Source: an uncultured Clostridia bacterium (GTDB lineage Bacteria > Bacillota > Clostridia > Oscillospirales > Acutalibacteraceae). From it: a stretch of DNA of 8,866 nucleotides. The notes below the pieces were generated by a model. The model was not told the DNA's origin. It worked only from the letters and a program-made list of their open reading frames with translations, and did no database searches. Both the position numbers and the translations under genes were made by a program. The stretch spans positions 1 through 8,866 of the forward strand of contig CALWKP010000145.1 of the NCBI GenBank assembly GCA_944381295.1. The letters run 5' to 3'. Below, in pieces: positions 1 to 6,358 of the stretch (within the stretch, counting starts at the first letter, position 1; every line of letters starts with the position of its first letter).

Positions 1-6
1 GAACAA

Positions 7-1953
7 TTATTGTTCCTGACGGACGGTAATAGGACGGAATGGACGGCCTTCGCCATCAAAGAAGCGGCTGAACATTTCATAGAATTCAAGCCTTAATACC
101 TGGATGCCGACAAGGAGGCCTTCCAGAGCAGTAACAAAGACGTTACCAATGATGACGACGAGGATATAAGCCAAGCCGCTGCCCATTTCAGCCAGCGTAA
201 AGACAACCATAATCATACCGGCATGGACCAGCACGAAAGCGCCGACACGAAGGAACGACATCGTATTGCTGGCATAACTGAGTAGAAATTCGAATACTTC
301 AAAGAAATTCTGGACGAGGAATTCGCCCCAACTTTCCGGCTTCCAATCAGGACGGCGTTCTACCAATCCGCCCAGGACCTCGCGGACAAAGACCACAAGC
401 AACGGAAGGCCAATGCGGCCCCGAACAAATGGGACACTGATAATCTGCCAGCCAAGGAAGAGCTGACCGCCAAATCCAAAGACGACGGAACAGTAAAAGA
501 CGAGACCAGCGAGACCGTTTGGTCCAAACAAAGCATTCTCAAAATGTTTGCGTTTCAAAGAAGAATAAATATTGATGAGCATGGCGATGACAACAAGGAC
601 TAAACCGATTGCCACAGCGCTGTAAATAATCAGGTTGGTAGACTCGGACTCCATAACATCGATTGGTTTTCCGGGTAAGCCGAACACCTGGGTATAAAGC
701 GGATCAAGAGCATGCTCAAAACCGAATACGGAACCCAAGAGGGTACCAAAAACCATGGATGAAATCCCACAAGGAATGAGAATCTTGCCCAGTTTCCTCT
801 TTTTGAGCCGCCACATCAAGGCACAAATTACAGAGACCAACAACCCCTGCCCCAAGTCGGCGAACATGATACCGAACAACAAAATGTAGGTGATTGCCAC
901 GAAAGGAGTGGGGTCGATCTCGTCGTAAGAGGGCAAACCATACATATCCACAAAAAACTCAAACGGTTTGAAAGGCTTATGGTTTTTCAGCATGACCGGC
1001 GGGGAATGAGGCAGTTCGTTTTCTGCATTATCAAAGGTACATTCCACAGAATGAAGAGAAGAAAACGATTCTGCAAGTTCGTCAGCTTTGCTGGCGGGAA
1101 TCCATCCGGTAAGGATAAAGTTATCATTATACCGTGCTGCATAACGGCGGATTCCAAAATAGGTGGATTTTTCCATCAGACGGGAATAGACCCGCAATGC
1201 AACATTTTTTTCCTGTTCCCAGTAGTCGGAAATTTTCTGGTCGATAGCTTGAATGGCCGAAACCTGTTCATCGTGCTGTTTCTGCAACATTTCTTCAGCA
1301 TCCTTTGGAGTATCGGCGATATTAGGCAAATGAATTCTTTCAAAATATAGACTGGAGAAAATCCGATCCACTTCACTGACCTGTTCAATTGGCGCAAAAT
1401 AGACCCCGTAGTAATGGGTGGCACTTCTGGAACAGGGAAAGAAAACTACATAAGAGTTCTGATTATACAGATTCAGTTTCTCATAACTTTCCTTCGGCAA
1501 AGAACCAAAACGCACTTTGATGTATTTACAGGCAAGGATATCTTTCAAATCCAGATCCTGTTCACTGAAGTGGGAAACATCCTCCAAAAGTTGTTCGTAA
1601 TGTTGTATTTTCTGCTGAGCAAGAGTTCGTTCAGCCTGAAAATCGTTTAGGACAGAAACAAATTTACGAACATAAGCAAAGATCTCCTCATCCGTCATTC
1701 TCAGCGAGTCGGTGTCTTCATGGCTGAGCAAAGTAAGACGCTTATGGGAGGCAGTAATCGCTTCCGAAATGCGCTGCAAGGGTTCCGCATAAGGGTTTTC
1801 ATCACTGATCGGGGTGAAATGAGAGGTGTCGGAATAAAAAGACAGTGCATTGTCCGGATGAAATAATCCGGATTTTCCACAAATCTCTGTTACCGCATTC
1901 AGATCAGACATTCGCCCAATAATACTTGCTACTTTGATTTTTAATACAGCCAA
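7..1953 (-). CDS. ntpI: V-type ATP synthase subunit I (membrane stator, a-subunit homologue)
   Basis: This 648-residue protein is the membrane stator subunit of a V-type (A/V) ATPase, which forms the half-channels that carry H+ or Na+ past the rotor ring. Residues 1 to about 335 are a soluble cytoplasmic arm with helical stretches. From about 348 to the end there are roughly seven membrane segments. The family motif FADLGQGL lies at 364-371, the segment SNTMSFLRVGAF at 562-573 carries the expected stator arginine R569, and the C-terminal ALEGLLVGIQVLRLEFYEMF stretch (609-628) is typical. Length is normal for the family. The start is TTG: the residues MAVLKIKVASIIG match usual family N-termini, and GGTGA sits 7 bases upstream, inside the last codon and stop of the subunit C gene. 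It is third in the operon. The ion specificity cannot be told from this gene. The next gene (often subunit K) lies outside the window. Confidence 0.95.
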   Translation of the reverse strand: MAVLKIKVASIIGRMSDLNAVTEICGKSGLFHPDNALSFYSDTSHFTPISDENPYAEPLQRISEAITASHKRLTLLSHEDTDSLRMTDEEIFAYVRKFVSVLNDFQAERTLAQQKIQHYEQLLEDVSHFSEQDLDLKDILACKYIKVRFGSLPKESYEKLNLYNQNSYVVFFPCSRSATHYYGVYFAPIEQVSEVDRIFSSLYFERIHLPNIADTPKDAEEMLQKQHDEQVSAIQAIDQKISDYWEQEKNVALRVYSRLMEKSTYFGIRRYAARYNDNFILTGWIPASKADELAESFSSLHSVECTFDNAENELPHSPPVMLKNHKPFKPFEFFVDMYGLPSYDEIDPTPFVAITYILLFGIMFADLGQGLLVSVICALMWRLKKRKLGKILIPCGISSMVFGTLLGSVFGFEHALDPLYTQVFGLPGKPIDVMESESTNLIIYSAVAIGLVLVVIAMLINIYSSLKRKHFENALFGPNGLAGLVFYCSVVFGFGGQLFLGWQIISVPFVRGRIGLPLLVVFVREVLGGLVERRPDWKPESWGEFLVQNFFEVFEFLLSYASNTMSFLRVGAFVLVHAGMIMVVFTLAEMGSGLAYILVVIIGNVFVTALEGLLVGIQVLRLEFYEMFSRFFDGEGRPFRPITVRQEQ

Positions 1954-1960
1954 CCGTTAC

Positions 1961-3016
1961 TCACCCCTTCCACACATTATTTGTAATGAGAAGTTTTTCA
2001 ATTTGTTTTGCAGGGAGATGGTACCGAACCCCTTCTACGATTGTTGTAATATCATGTAGCTCAAACTGCAGAATAAAAACGTAAGCGAACATGACAACGG
2101 AAGGGTGTGTAGAAAAATGGATATCATGAAGACATTCCTGTAAGGTGAAGATTTCAGGAGCCTCGTCAGGATAGTCATACCCGGTTGAAAGCAAGCGTCT
2201 CCCGGAAGGAATCGTTTTTAAAAGGGCAAAAGCATCTTCACGCGATTCAGAAAATATCAATTGATCCAATTGCGCTTTTCGGACAGTGCCAAAGGGAAGC
2301 AAGGAACTGCGGATAAAATCCGGTCCCTCCTTATAATGATATTTCATCCGGAAAATCCGGACATAATTGACAAGGTCCATATAGTATTCAAAGAGATGCC
2401 GCAGTTCACGAGTAGTTTCCCCGCGCGTATAGCGACTGATCGTATCAAAAACTCCCTCATAGAGATAAGAATACAGAGCGTTTTCGATACCCGTATAATT
2501 CATTGGCATATCAGGAATCGGACGGAACGGTTCTAAGATGCGTCGATAAGCAGTATGGCTGAGTGCATCCAGAAGGTCGTCAAAACTGCGGATACGGCTT
2601 AACGCCGTGAGATCGATGTGGGTATGTTTGTTCAGATACATCGGCATGACGAAAAGATATTCCTCAGGAGCTCCGGCTTGCAGCAGGACCAAACTATGCA
2701 AAATCTGTTCGATTTCGCTGCGGGAAATTAAATATTGCGCAAAATGTTCGCCAACCGAAAGTTCATAGCGACAGAGGGAAGCTGCATCCTCAAAGAGTTT
2801 CTGCTTTAATTGAACTTCCAACTGCCCGCGATGGACTTCTGATTCATTCACTCCAGCTAAGGTTTTCGCATAGTCTGTCTGATTTTTCAAATATCTGGCA
2901 ATTTCCGTAACCGACTGACAGTTCATTAAATTCAGATAATCCTGTTTTTTCAGGCGACGGCCATACATTGCTCGTGCCTTTGATAAGATTACATTAGAGG
3001 AAAGCGGCGAAAGCAT
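1961..3016 (-). CDS. ntpC: V-type ATP synthase subunit C (d-subunit/AC39 family)
   Basis: This 351-residue soluble protein belongs to the V-ATPase subunit C/AC39 (subunit d) family. The subunit sits on top of the membrane rotor ring and couples it to the central stalk. Visible support is the N-terminal stretch NVILSKARAMYGRRLKKQDY, followed by repeated helical segments with typical SVTEIARYLKNQTDY and LLDALSHTAYRRIL motifs, together with its place between a stalk-like gene and subunit I. I chose the ATG at 3016 rather than an in-frame TTG at 3031. GGAGAG lies 7 bases before this ATG, while no ribosome binding site precedes the TTG. With this start the gene begins 4 bases after the stop of the upstream gene, and its ribosome binding site lies in that gene's last codons. 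The C-terminus (NNVWKG) in turn encodes the ribosome binding site of subunit I. No membrane segment or truncation is seen. Confidence 0.92.
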   Translation of the reverse strand: MLSPLSSNVILSKARAMYGRRLKKQDYLNLMNCQSVTEIARYLKNQTDYAKTLAGVNESEVHRGQLEVQLKQKLFEDAASLCRYELSVGEHFAQYLISRSEIEQILHSLVLLQAGAPEEYLFVMPMYLNKHTHIDLTALSRIRSFDDLLDALSHTAYRRILEPFRPIPDMPMNYTGIENALYSYLYEGVFDTISRYTRGETTRELRHLFEYYMDLVNYVRIFRMKYHYKEGPDFIRSSLLPFGTVRKAQLDQLIFSESREDAFALLKTIPSGRRLLSTGYDYPDEAPEIFTLQECLHDIHFSTHPSVVMFAYVFILQFELHDITTIVEGVRYHLPAKQIEKLLITNNVWKG

Positions 3017-3020
3017 CGAA

Positions 3021-3332
3021 TCACTCTCCAATCACACGTGCTACAATTGTGCTGACCCATTTGTCGCCCATTTCTTGATAGCGTTCGTCCAGCTTTTGGG
3101 ATAGTTCTGCGTAATTCTGCTTCACGATTTCCCAATTAGCTTCCGCAGCAGCGCGTTCATCTGGTTCATTGCGAGCGATTCTTTTCCGTGCTTTTTCCAG
3201 ATAGTCGTTGCGAATCTCTTCACGACGGATGGTAATTTCTTTTTCAGAATTTACTTTTTCCAATTGTGCCGCGTCAGTAATTTCTCTGGCTTTACGGTCC
3301 ATTTCTACAATCTGTTTGATCATGTCCTGCAT
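3021..3332 (-). CDS. Small coiled-coil protein, probable V-ATPase peripheral-stalk subunit (G/H type)
   Basis: This 103-residue charged protein is the first gene of the V-ATPase operon. Residues 1 to about 88 are rich in Glu, Lys, Arg, Ala and Gln with heptad-like spacing and no Gly, except P57, which may break the helix. This fits a long helical coiled coil. The last part, WVSTIVARVIGE (92-103), is more hydrophobic and could be a docking foot. Small proteins of this build at the head of bacterial and archaeal V/A-ATPase operons are peripheral-stalk subunits that pair with subunit E, so I infer that role from build and context, not from a recognised motif. The start codon at 3332 is preceded by AAAGGAGG with a 10-base spacer. 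An in-frame ATG at codon 4 is too far from that site to be preferred. The stop is 4 bases before subunit C. Confidence 0.8.
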   Translation of the reverse strand: MQDMIKQIVEMDRKAREITDAAQLEKVNSEKEITIRREEIRNDYLEKARKRIARNEPDERAAAEANWEIVKQNYAELSQKLDERYQEMGDKWVSTIVARVIGE

Positions 3333-3375
3333 ATTGACCGTACCTCCTTTATGGATGATAGAGCTAAAAATGATG

Positions 3376-3401
3376 CTCCCTAAATACTATTTGGGTGGGA
3401 G
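3376..3401 (-). promoter_or_regulatory. Second possible stem-loop in the V-ATPase leader
   Basis: On the minus strand, CTCCC (3397-3401) can pair with GGGAG (3376-3380), enclosing AAAT/ATTT pairs (3389-3392 with 3382-3385) and a three-base loop. A variant pairs CCCAAAT with ATTTAGGG, leaving one bulged A. The stem is interrupted and weaker than the upstream hairpin. It lies in the untranslated leader about 45 bases before the start codon. Its C-rich and G-rich arms could also pair with the first hairpin. Function is not known. Confidence 0.35.
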
Positions 3402-3414
3402 AAGAATACGTGAA

Positions 3415-3437
3415 AACAGGGGGAAAGCCCCCCTGTT
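3415..3437 (-). terminator. Strong GC hairpin at the 5' end of the V-ATPase leader; terminator-like
   Basis: AACAGGGGG (3415-3423) pairs perfectly with CCCCCTGTT (3429-3437), giving a 9-bp stem and a 5-base loop. On the minus strand the stem runs into a short tract of four T residues, so it resembles a weak intrinsic terminator for transcription coming from the UPF0210 gene. On the plus strand no T tract follows. It lies downstream of the predicted ATPase promoter, starting about 6 bases into that transcript. It may therefore act instead as a 5'-end stabilising hairpin or a leader regulatory element. Confidence 0.6.
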
Positions 3438-3449
3438 AAAATTGTAACT

Positions 3450-3478
3450 ATTATAATCCCTCAAAAAAGGAATTTCAA
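3450..3478 (-). promoter_or_regulatory. Predicted sigma-A-type promoter of the V-ATPase operon
   Basis: On the minus strand a -35 element TTGAAA (3473-3478) is separated by 17 bases from a perfect -10 element TATAAT (3450-3455). The predicted transcription start is near 3443, which gives a leader of about 110 bases before the first gene at 3332. It lies in the 243-base gap after the UPF0210 gene, so the ATPase operon can be transcribed independently of it. Confidence 0.72.
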
Positions 3479-3543
3479 TGTATAATTTGTCAAAGATAAG
3501 GGAAAATTCATTTTTGATTTTAGAAGAATTGTGAATACAAATA

Positions 3544-3562
3544 GAAATTTCCCTAAAATTTC
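3544..3562 (-). terminator. Weak AT-rich hairpin just after UPF0210 gene, possible terminator
   Basis: GAAATTT (3544-3550) pairs with AAATTTC (3556-3562), a 7-bp stem with a 5-base loop, starting 13 bases after the stop of the UPF0210 gene. On the minus strand the sequence after the stem is T-rich but interrupted (TATTTGTATT). The stem is mostly A-T, so termination here would be weak. The GC hairpin about 110 bases further on is the stronger candidate. Confidence 0.3.
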
Positions 3563-3575
3563 AAATAAAGAATTG

Positions 3576-4934
3576 TCAGTTTTTAAGGCTTTGCATGGGG
3601 GCGGGAATCCGTCCGCCGCGATGAATAAATTCTGCCGGAGAATAACGATTTACTTCCATAACAGGTCCCATACCGAGCAGTCCGCCAAAGTTTAATTCCT
3701 CCCCGGCTTTTTTCCCGATGGCAGGGATAACACGAACCGCAGTAGTTTTGCTGTTCACCATACCAATCGCTGCTTCGTCTGCGATGATCGCAGAAATAAT
3801 CTCAGCAGAAGTATCCCCAGGAATTACAATCATATCCAGGCCAACAGAACATACAGCGGTCATTGCTTCCAGTTTTGTAATCGAAAGTGCGCCACAGCGT
3901 GCCGCATCGATCATTCCTGCATCCTCTGTTACAGGGATGAATGCACCGGACAAACCGCCAACATGAGAAGACGCCATAACTCCGCCTTTTTTCACAGCAT
4001 CGTTCAACAAGGCAAGCGCAGCTGTCGTACCGTGTGCTCCACAGCTTTCTAAGCCCATTTCTTCCAAAATGTGTGCAACAGAATCGCCGATTGCCGGGGT
4101 GGGTGCTAAGGAAAGGTCTACGATTCCAAACGGAACAAAAAGACGACGTGATGCTTCCTGCGCAACCAATTGTCCCATACGGGTAATCTTGAACGCGGTA
4201 CGTTTAATGAGATCAGCAACCTCAGTGATATTGCATCCCTTCGCTTTGGCCAGCGCAGCACGCACCACTCCAGGACCGGAAACGCCTACATTGATAACAC
4301 AGTCCGGTTCTCCAGGTCCGTGAAATGCTCCTGCCATAAAGGGATTATCTTCCGGAGCATTGCAGAAAACCACCAGTTTTGCGGCTCCAATACAGTCACG
4401 GTCTGCGGTTTCCTGAGCAGTTTTCAAGACGATACGGCCCATTTTTTCCACCGCATCCATGTTGATTCCAGCTTTTGTCGTCCCAATATTGACGGAAGAA
4501 CATACAAATTCTGTACGGCTTAATGCTTCAGGAATACTTTCGAGCAGGGCATAATCACCTGGAGCAAACCCTTTATGCACCAGAGCGGAATAGCCACCAA
4601 TAAAATTGACCCCAGTAGCTTTTGCAGCGCGATCCAAAGTAAGAGCAAAACGGACCGGGTCTTTTGTGGGACAGCAGGCGGCAATCATGGCGATTGGCGT
4701 AACAGAAATTCGTTTGTTGATGATAGGAATTCCGTACTCCTTGCTGATCTCTTCACCAGTGCGTACCAGATTCCCTGCGTAACGACAAATTTTGTCGTAT
4801 ATTTTTTCACAGGATTTTTCAATATCCGAATCCATGCAGTCGAGAAGAGAGATGCCCATAGTAATCGTACGCACATCCAGATTCTCGTTGTCGATCATGT
4901 TGATCGTTTCCAGTATGTCATGGGAATTTATCAT
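3576..4934 (-). CDS. UPF0210 (DUF711) family protein, function unknown
   Basis: This 452-residue cytoplasmic protein belongs to the UPF0210/DUF711 family, also annotated as 'PFL family protein'. I recognise it from the N-terminal ILETINMI...NLDVRTITMGISLLDC (7-33) and from conserved Gly/Cys-rich blocks. These are FIGGYSALVHKG (111-122), CSSVNIGTTKAGINMDAV (145-162), NPFMAGAFHGPGEPD (197-211), SLAPTPAIGDSVAHILEE (275-292), CGAHGTTAALALLNDAV (298-314) and SSHVGGLSGAFIPVTEDAGM (322-341). Length is typical and the reading frame is intact. No glycyl-radical motif is visible near the C-terminus, so the 'PFL' label should not be read as formate lyase activity. It follows the ACT-domain gene by 29 bases, probably on one transcript. 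The start codon fits family N-termini, but the best ribosome binding site (AAAGGAG, 4950-4956) is 15 bases away, which is long. No reaction is established to my knowledge. Confidence 0.93.
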   Translation of the reverse strand: MINSHDILETINMIDNENLDVRTITMGISLLDCMDSDIEKSCEKIYDKICRYAGNLVRTGEEISKEYGIPIINKRISVTPIAMIAACCPTKDPVRFALTLDRAAKATGVNFIGGYSALVHKGFAPGDYALLESIPEALSRTEFVCSSVNIGTTKAGINMDAVEKMGRIVLKTAQETADRDCIGAAKLVVFCNAPEDNPFMAGAFHGPGEPDCVINVGVSGPGVVRAALAKAKGCNITEVADLIKRTAFKITRMGQLVAQEASRRLFVPFGIVDLSLAPTPAIGDSVAHILEEMGLESCGAHGTTAALALLNDAVKKGGVMASSHVGGLSGAFIPVTEDAGMIDAARCGALSITKLEAMTAVCSVGLDMIVIPGDTSAEIISAIIADEAAIGMVNSKTTAVRVIPAIGKKAGEELNFGGLLGMGPVMEVNRYSPAEFIHRGGRIPAPMQSLKN

Positions 4935-4963
4935 GGTTACTTTCAGAAGCTCCTTTCTCGGGA

Positions 4964-5233
4964 TTATATCCGATGCATGGAGTTGAAAATGTCTTCATGC
5001 ATCGTGTGGATGGTGAGGTTTAATTCTTTCCCGAGTTCGGAAAGCTGATCGGAAAGTTCATTAAAGGGGACCGTGGACTTGGAAATATCTACCATCATAA
5101 TCATTGCAAACAGATCTTGTAAGATCGATTGTGTAACTTCCACGACATTGACCCCATTTTGGGCACAAATCGTTGAAACACGGGCCAAGATTCCAACCAT
5201 ATCCTTACCAATAACGGTAATGACAGCACGCAT
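4964..5233 (-). CDS. Small ACT-domain protein, UPF0237 family
   Basis: This 89-residue protein is a single ACT domain, the fold that binds amino acids or other small ligands in regulators of amino-acid metabolism. The N-terminal MRAVITVIGKDMVGILARVS with GKDxxG (9-14), the segment NGVNVVEVTQSILQD (26-40) and the C-terminal HEDIFNSMHRI (79-89) match the UPF0237 family of free-standing ACT proteins, which is distantly related to GcvR. There is no enzyme or DNA-binding domain. I chose the ATG at 5233. GGAGG lies 8 bases upstream (5242-5246), the protein then has family length, and a good promoter lies just before it. A longer in-frame reading up to 5446 would run through that promoter and has unrelated Ser/Phe-rich composition, so it is rejected. 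It is the first gene of the operon with UPF0210, so it probably senses a ligand for, or binds to, that partner. That role is inference. Confidence 0.92.
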   Translation of the reverse strand: MRAVITVIGKDMVGILARVSTICAQNGVNVVEVTQSILQDLFAMIMMVDISKSTVPFNELSDQLSELGKELNLTIHTMHEDIFNSMHRI

Positions 5234-5263
5234 AAGCAATACCTCCCTAGTATGATACTTACG

Positions 5264-5292
5264 ATTATGAACGAGAAGGTGAAATCTGTCAA
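5264..5292 (-). promoter_or_regulatory. Predicted sigma-A-type promoter of the ACT-UPF0210 operon
   Basis: On the minus strand a perfect -35 TTGACA (5287-5292) is followed after 17 bases by CATAAT (5264-5269). The predicted start is near 5257, giving a short leader of about 24 bases that contains the AGGGAGG ribosome binding site of the ACT gene. An A9 tract (5343-5351) and a T7 tract (5315-5321) lie upstream and could bend the DNA or act as UP-like elements. Confidence 0.7.
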
Positions 5293-5412
5293 GAAGAAGC
5301 GGAGAAAAGCAGGATTTTTTTGACAAATTGCAAAATGAAGGCAAAAAAAAACTTGAGAATTTGGAAGAAAGGTGAAATGTTCCGCTTATGGGTGTCATTT
5401 TTGTGTAAGATG

Positions 5413-5421
5413 TGCTACTAT
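5413..5421 (+). promoter_or_regulatory. Possible extended -10 promoter for the PHP gene run
   Basis: TGC followed by TACTAT (5416-5421) resembles an extended -10 element, which can work without a good -35. No convincing TTGACA lies 16-18 bases upstream; the nearest is TGTCAT at 5393-5398. Transcription would start near 5428 and give a leader of about 70 bases. The divergent gap between the ACT gene and the PHP gene is 264 bases and holds this element plus the minus-strand promoter. Confidence 0.35.
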
Positions 5422-5439
5422 TAGAAAAAACAAACGAAT

Positions 5440-5474
5440 GGATCACGCGGGGCTGTATGAGAAAACCCGGTTCC
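5440..5474 (+). promoter_or_regulatory. Imperfect hairpin in the PHP gene leader
   Basis: GGATC (5440-5444) can pair with GTTCC (5470-5474), with one T-T mismatch. After a three-base bulge, CGGG (5448-5451) pairs with CCCG (5466-5469) around a 14-base loop. It ends 9 bases before the ribosome binding site (GGAGG, 5484-5488). The stem is short, no T tract follows, and I do not recognise a riboswitch class, so it is only a possible leader structure. Confidence 0.25.
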
Positions 5475-5497
5475 TAAATGGATGGAGGCGTTAATTT

Positions 5498-6310
5498 ATG
5501 AAATACCGCCATATTTCAGATTGTCATGTTCACAGCAACTACTCGCCCGACGGAGCGGATACGGTAACGATGATGTGTGAAAGGGCTGCTTCACTGGGAC
5601 TTCATGCGATTACTATTACAGATCATTGCGAGTGCAATGAATATGTAAAGAGTGGATATCAGGATTCCATCAGAGCATCCTATCTGGAAAGCAAACGGGC
5701 GTCCGCGCTATTCCATCCAAGGATTCAGGTGTATTCCGGGATTGAGCTTGGGCAGGCCACACAGGATCTTTTTGCTGCTGAAGATATTCTGGATGCTTGT
5801 GATTTTGATTTTGTCTTAGCTTCCTTACATAATATAAAAGGGCTTCCGGATTTTTGGGAGTTGGAATATAAAGCAGGAGAAACAGAAGTGCTGCTGGAAC
5901 AGTACTTTGATCAGATGCAGCAGCTAGTGGAGTGGGGGAATTTCGATTCTTTAGCCCATCTTACTTATCCTCTGCGGTACATGGTAGGGGAATATGGCTT
6001 GGAAATCGATCTGGGCAAGTATCGTGAAAGAATTGATACTATTTTGCGGACACTGGTGTTACAAGATAAGGCGTTGGAAATTAATACATCAGGGTTGCGG
6101 CAGAAGTACGGAAGATCATTACCTGGGATGATGGTGCTGAGAAGATTCCGGGAACTCGGTGGGAGGTTTGTGACGCTAGGTTCAGATGCTCACAGATGGG
6201 CAGATGTTGGAGCCGGTATTGAAGATGGGATGAGCTTGTTGAAGGAAGCGGGATTTGAGAGTTTTACCGTATTTGTAAAGCGAGAGCCAAAGGTTTTACC
6301 GATTGAATGA
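5498..6310 (+). CDS. PHP-domain phosphoesterase, histidinol-phosphatase (HisJ) type
   Basis: This 270-residue cytoplasmic protein is a PHP-family metal-dependent phosphoesterase. The expected metal ligands are all visible: H10 and H12 in DCHVHS, D42-H43 in ITDH, E83 in SGIELG, H111 in ASLH, H154 in AHLTYPLRY, and D230/H232 in GSDAH. The TDHCE block, ASLHNIKG and the overall length fit the HisJ group, which hydrolyses L-histidinol phosphate in histidine synthesis. No other his genes lie in the window, so the true substrate may differ. GGAGG (5484-5488) with a 9-base spacer supports the start. The gene is divergent from the ACT-UPF0210 operon and starts a same-strand run with an Lrp regulator 48 bases downstream. 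Confidence is high for the fold and moderate for the histidinol-phosphatase name. Confidence 0.88.
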   Translation: MKYRHISDCHVHSNYSPDGADTVTMMCERAASLGLHAITITDHCECNEYVKSGYQDSIRASYLESKRASALFHPRIQVYSGIELGQATQDLFAAEDILDACDFDFVLASLHNIKGLPDFWELEYKAGETEVLLEQYFDQMQQLVEWGNFDSLAHLTYPLRYMVGEYGLEIDLGKYRERIDTILRTLVLQDKALEINTSGLRQKYGRSLPGMMVLRRFRELGGRFVTLGSDAHRWADVGAGIEDGMSLLKEAGFESFTVFVKREPKVLPIE

Positions 6311-6358
6311 TGAAATAAACGTCGTGAAAAGCGGCGATAAAAAGCGAGGAGTGATATT

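Noticed and set aside
979..1650. Plus-strand open frames of 123 and 78 residues opposite subunit I.
   Set aside because: They are antisense to a well-supported gene, lack ribosome binding sites and resemble no family.
3488..3493. A perfect minus-strand TTGACA as the -35 of the V-ATPase promoter.
   Set aside because: No -10-like sequence lies 16-18 bases downstream; the TTGAAA at 3473-3478 has exact 17-base spacing to TATAAT.
3576..4934. Reading the 'PFL family' label of the UPF0210 protein as pyruvate formate-lyase.
   Set aside because: No glycyl-radical motif near the C-terminus and no paired active-site cysteines of the formate-lyase kind; no activating enzyme gene nearby.
4069..5048. Several plus-strand frames of 64-157 residues opposite the UPF0210 and ACT genes.
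   Set aside because: They are shadows of strongly conserved minus-strand genes and have no plausible start signals.
5320..5325. A plus-strand TTGACA as the -35 for the PHP gene.
   Set aside because: The position 17 bases downstream is an A tract with no -10 match.
5234..5446. In-frame upstream extension of the ACT protein by 71 residues on the minus strand.
   Set aside because: The extension contains the TTGACA/CATAAT promoter, has composition unlike an ACT protein and lacks a ribosome binding site; the ATG at 5233 has one and gives the family length.
5448..5474. Vague resemblance of the GGGCTGTATGAGAAAACCCG stretch to a group II intron domain V end.
   Set aside because: The catalytic triad and the domain V and VI folding are absent, and no intron-encoded protein is nearby.
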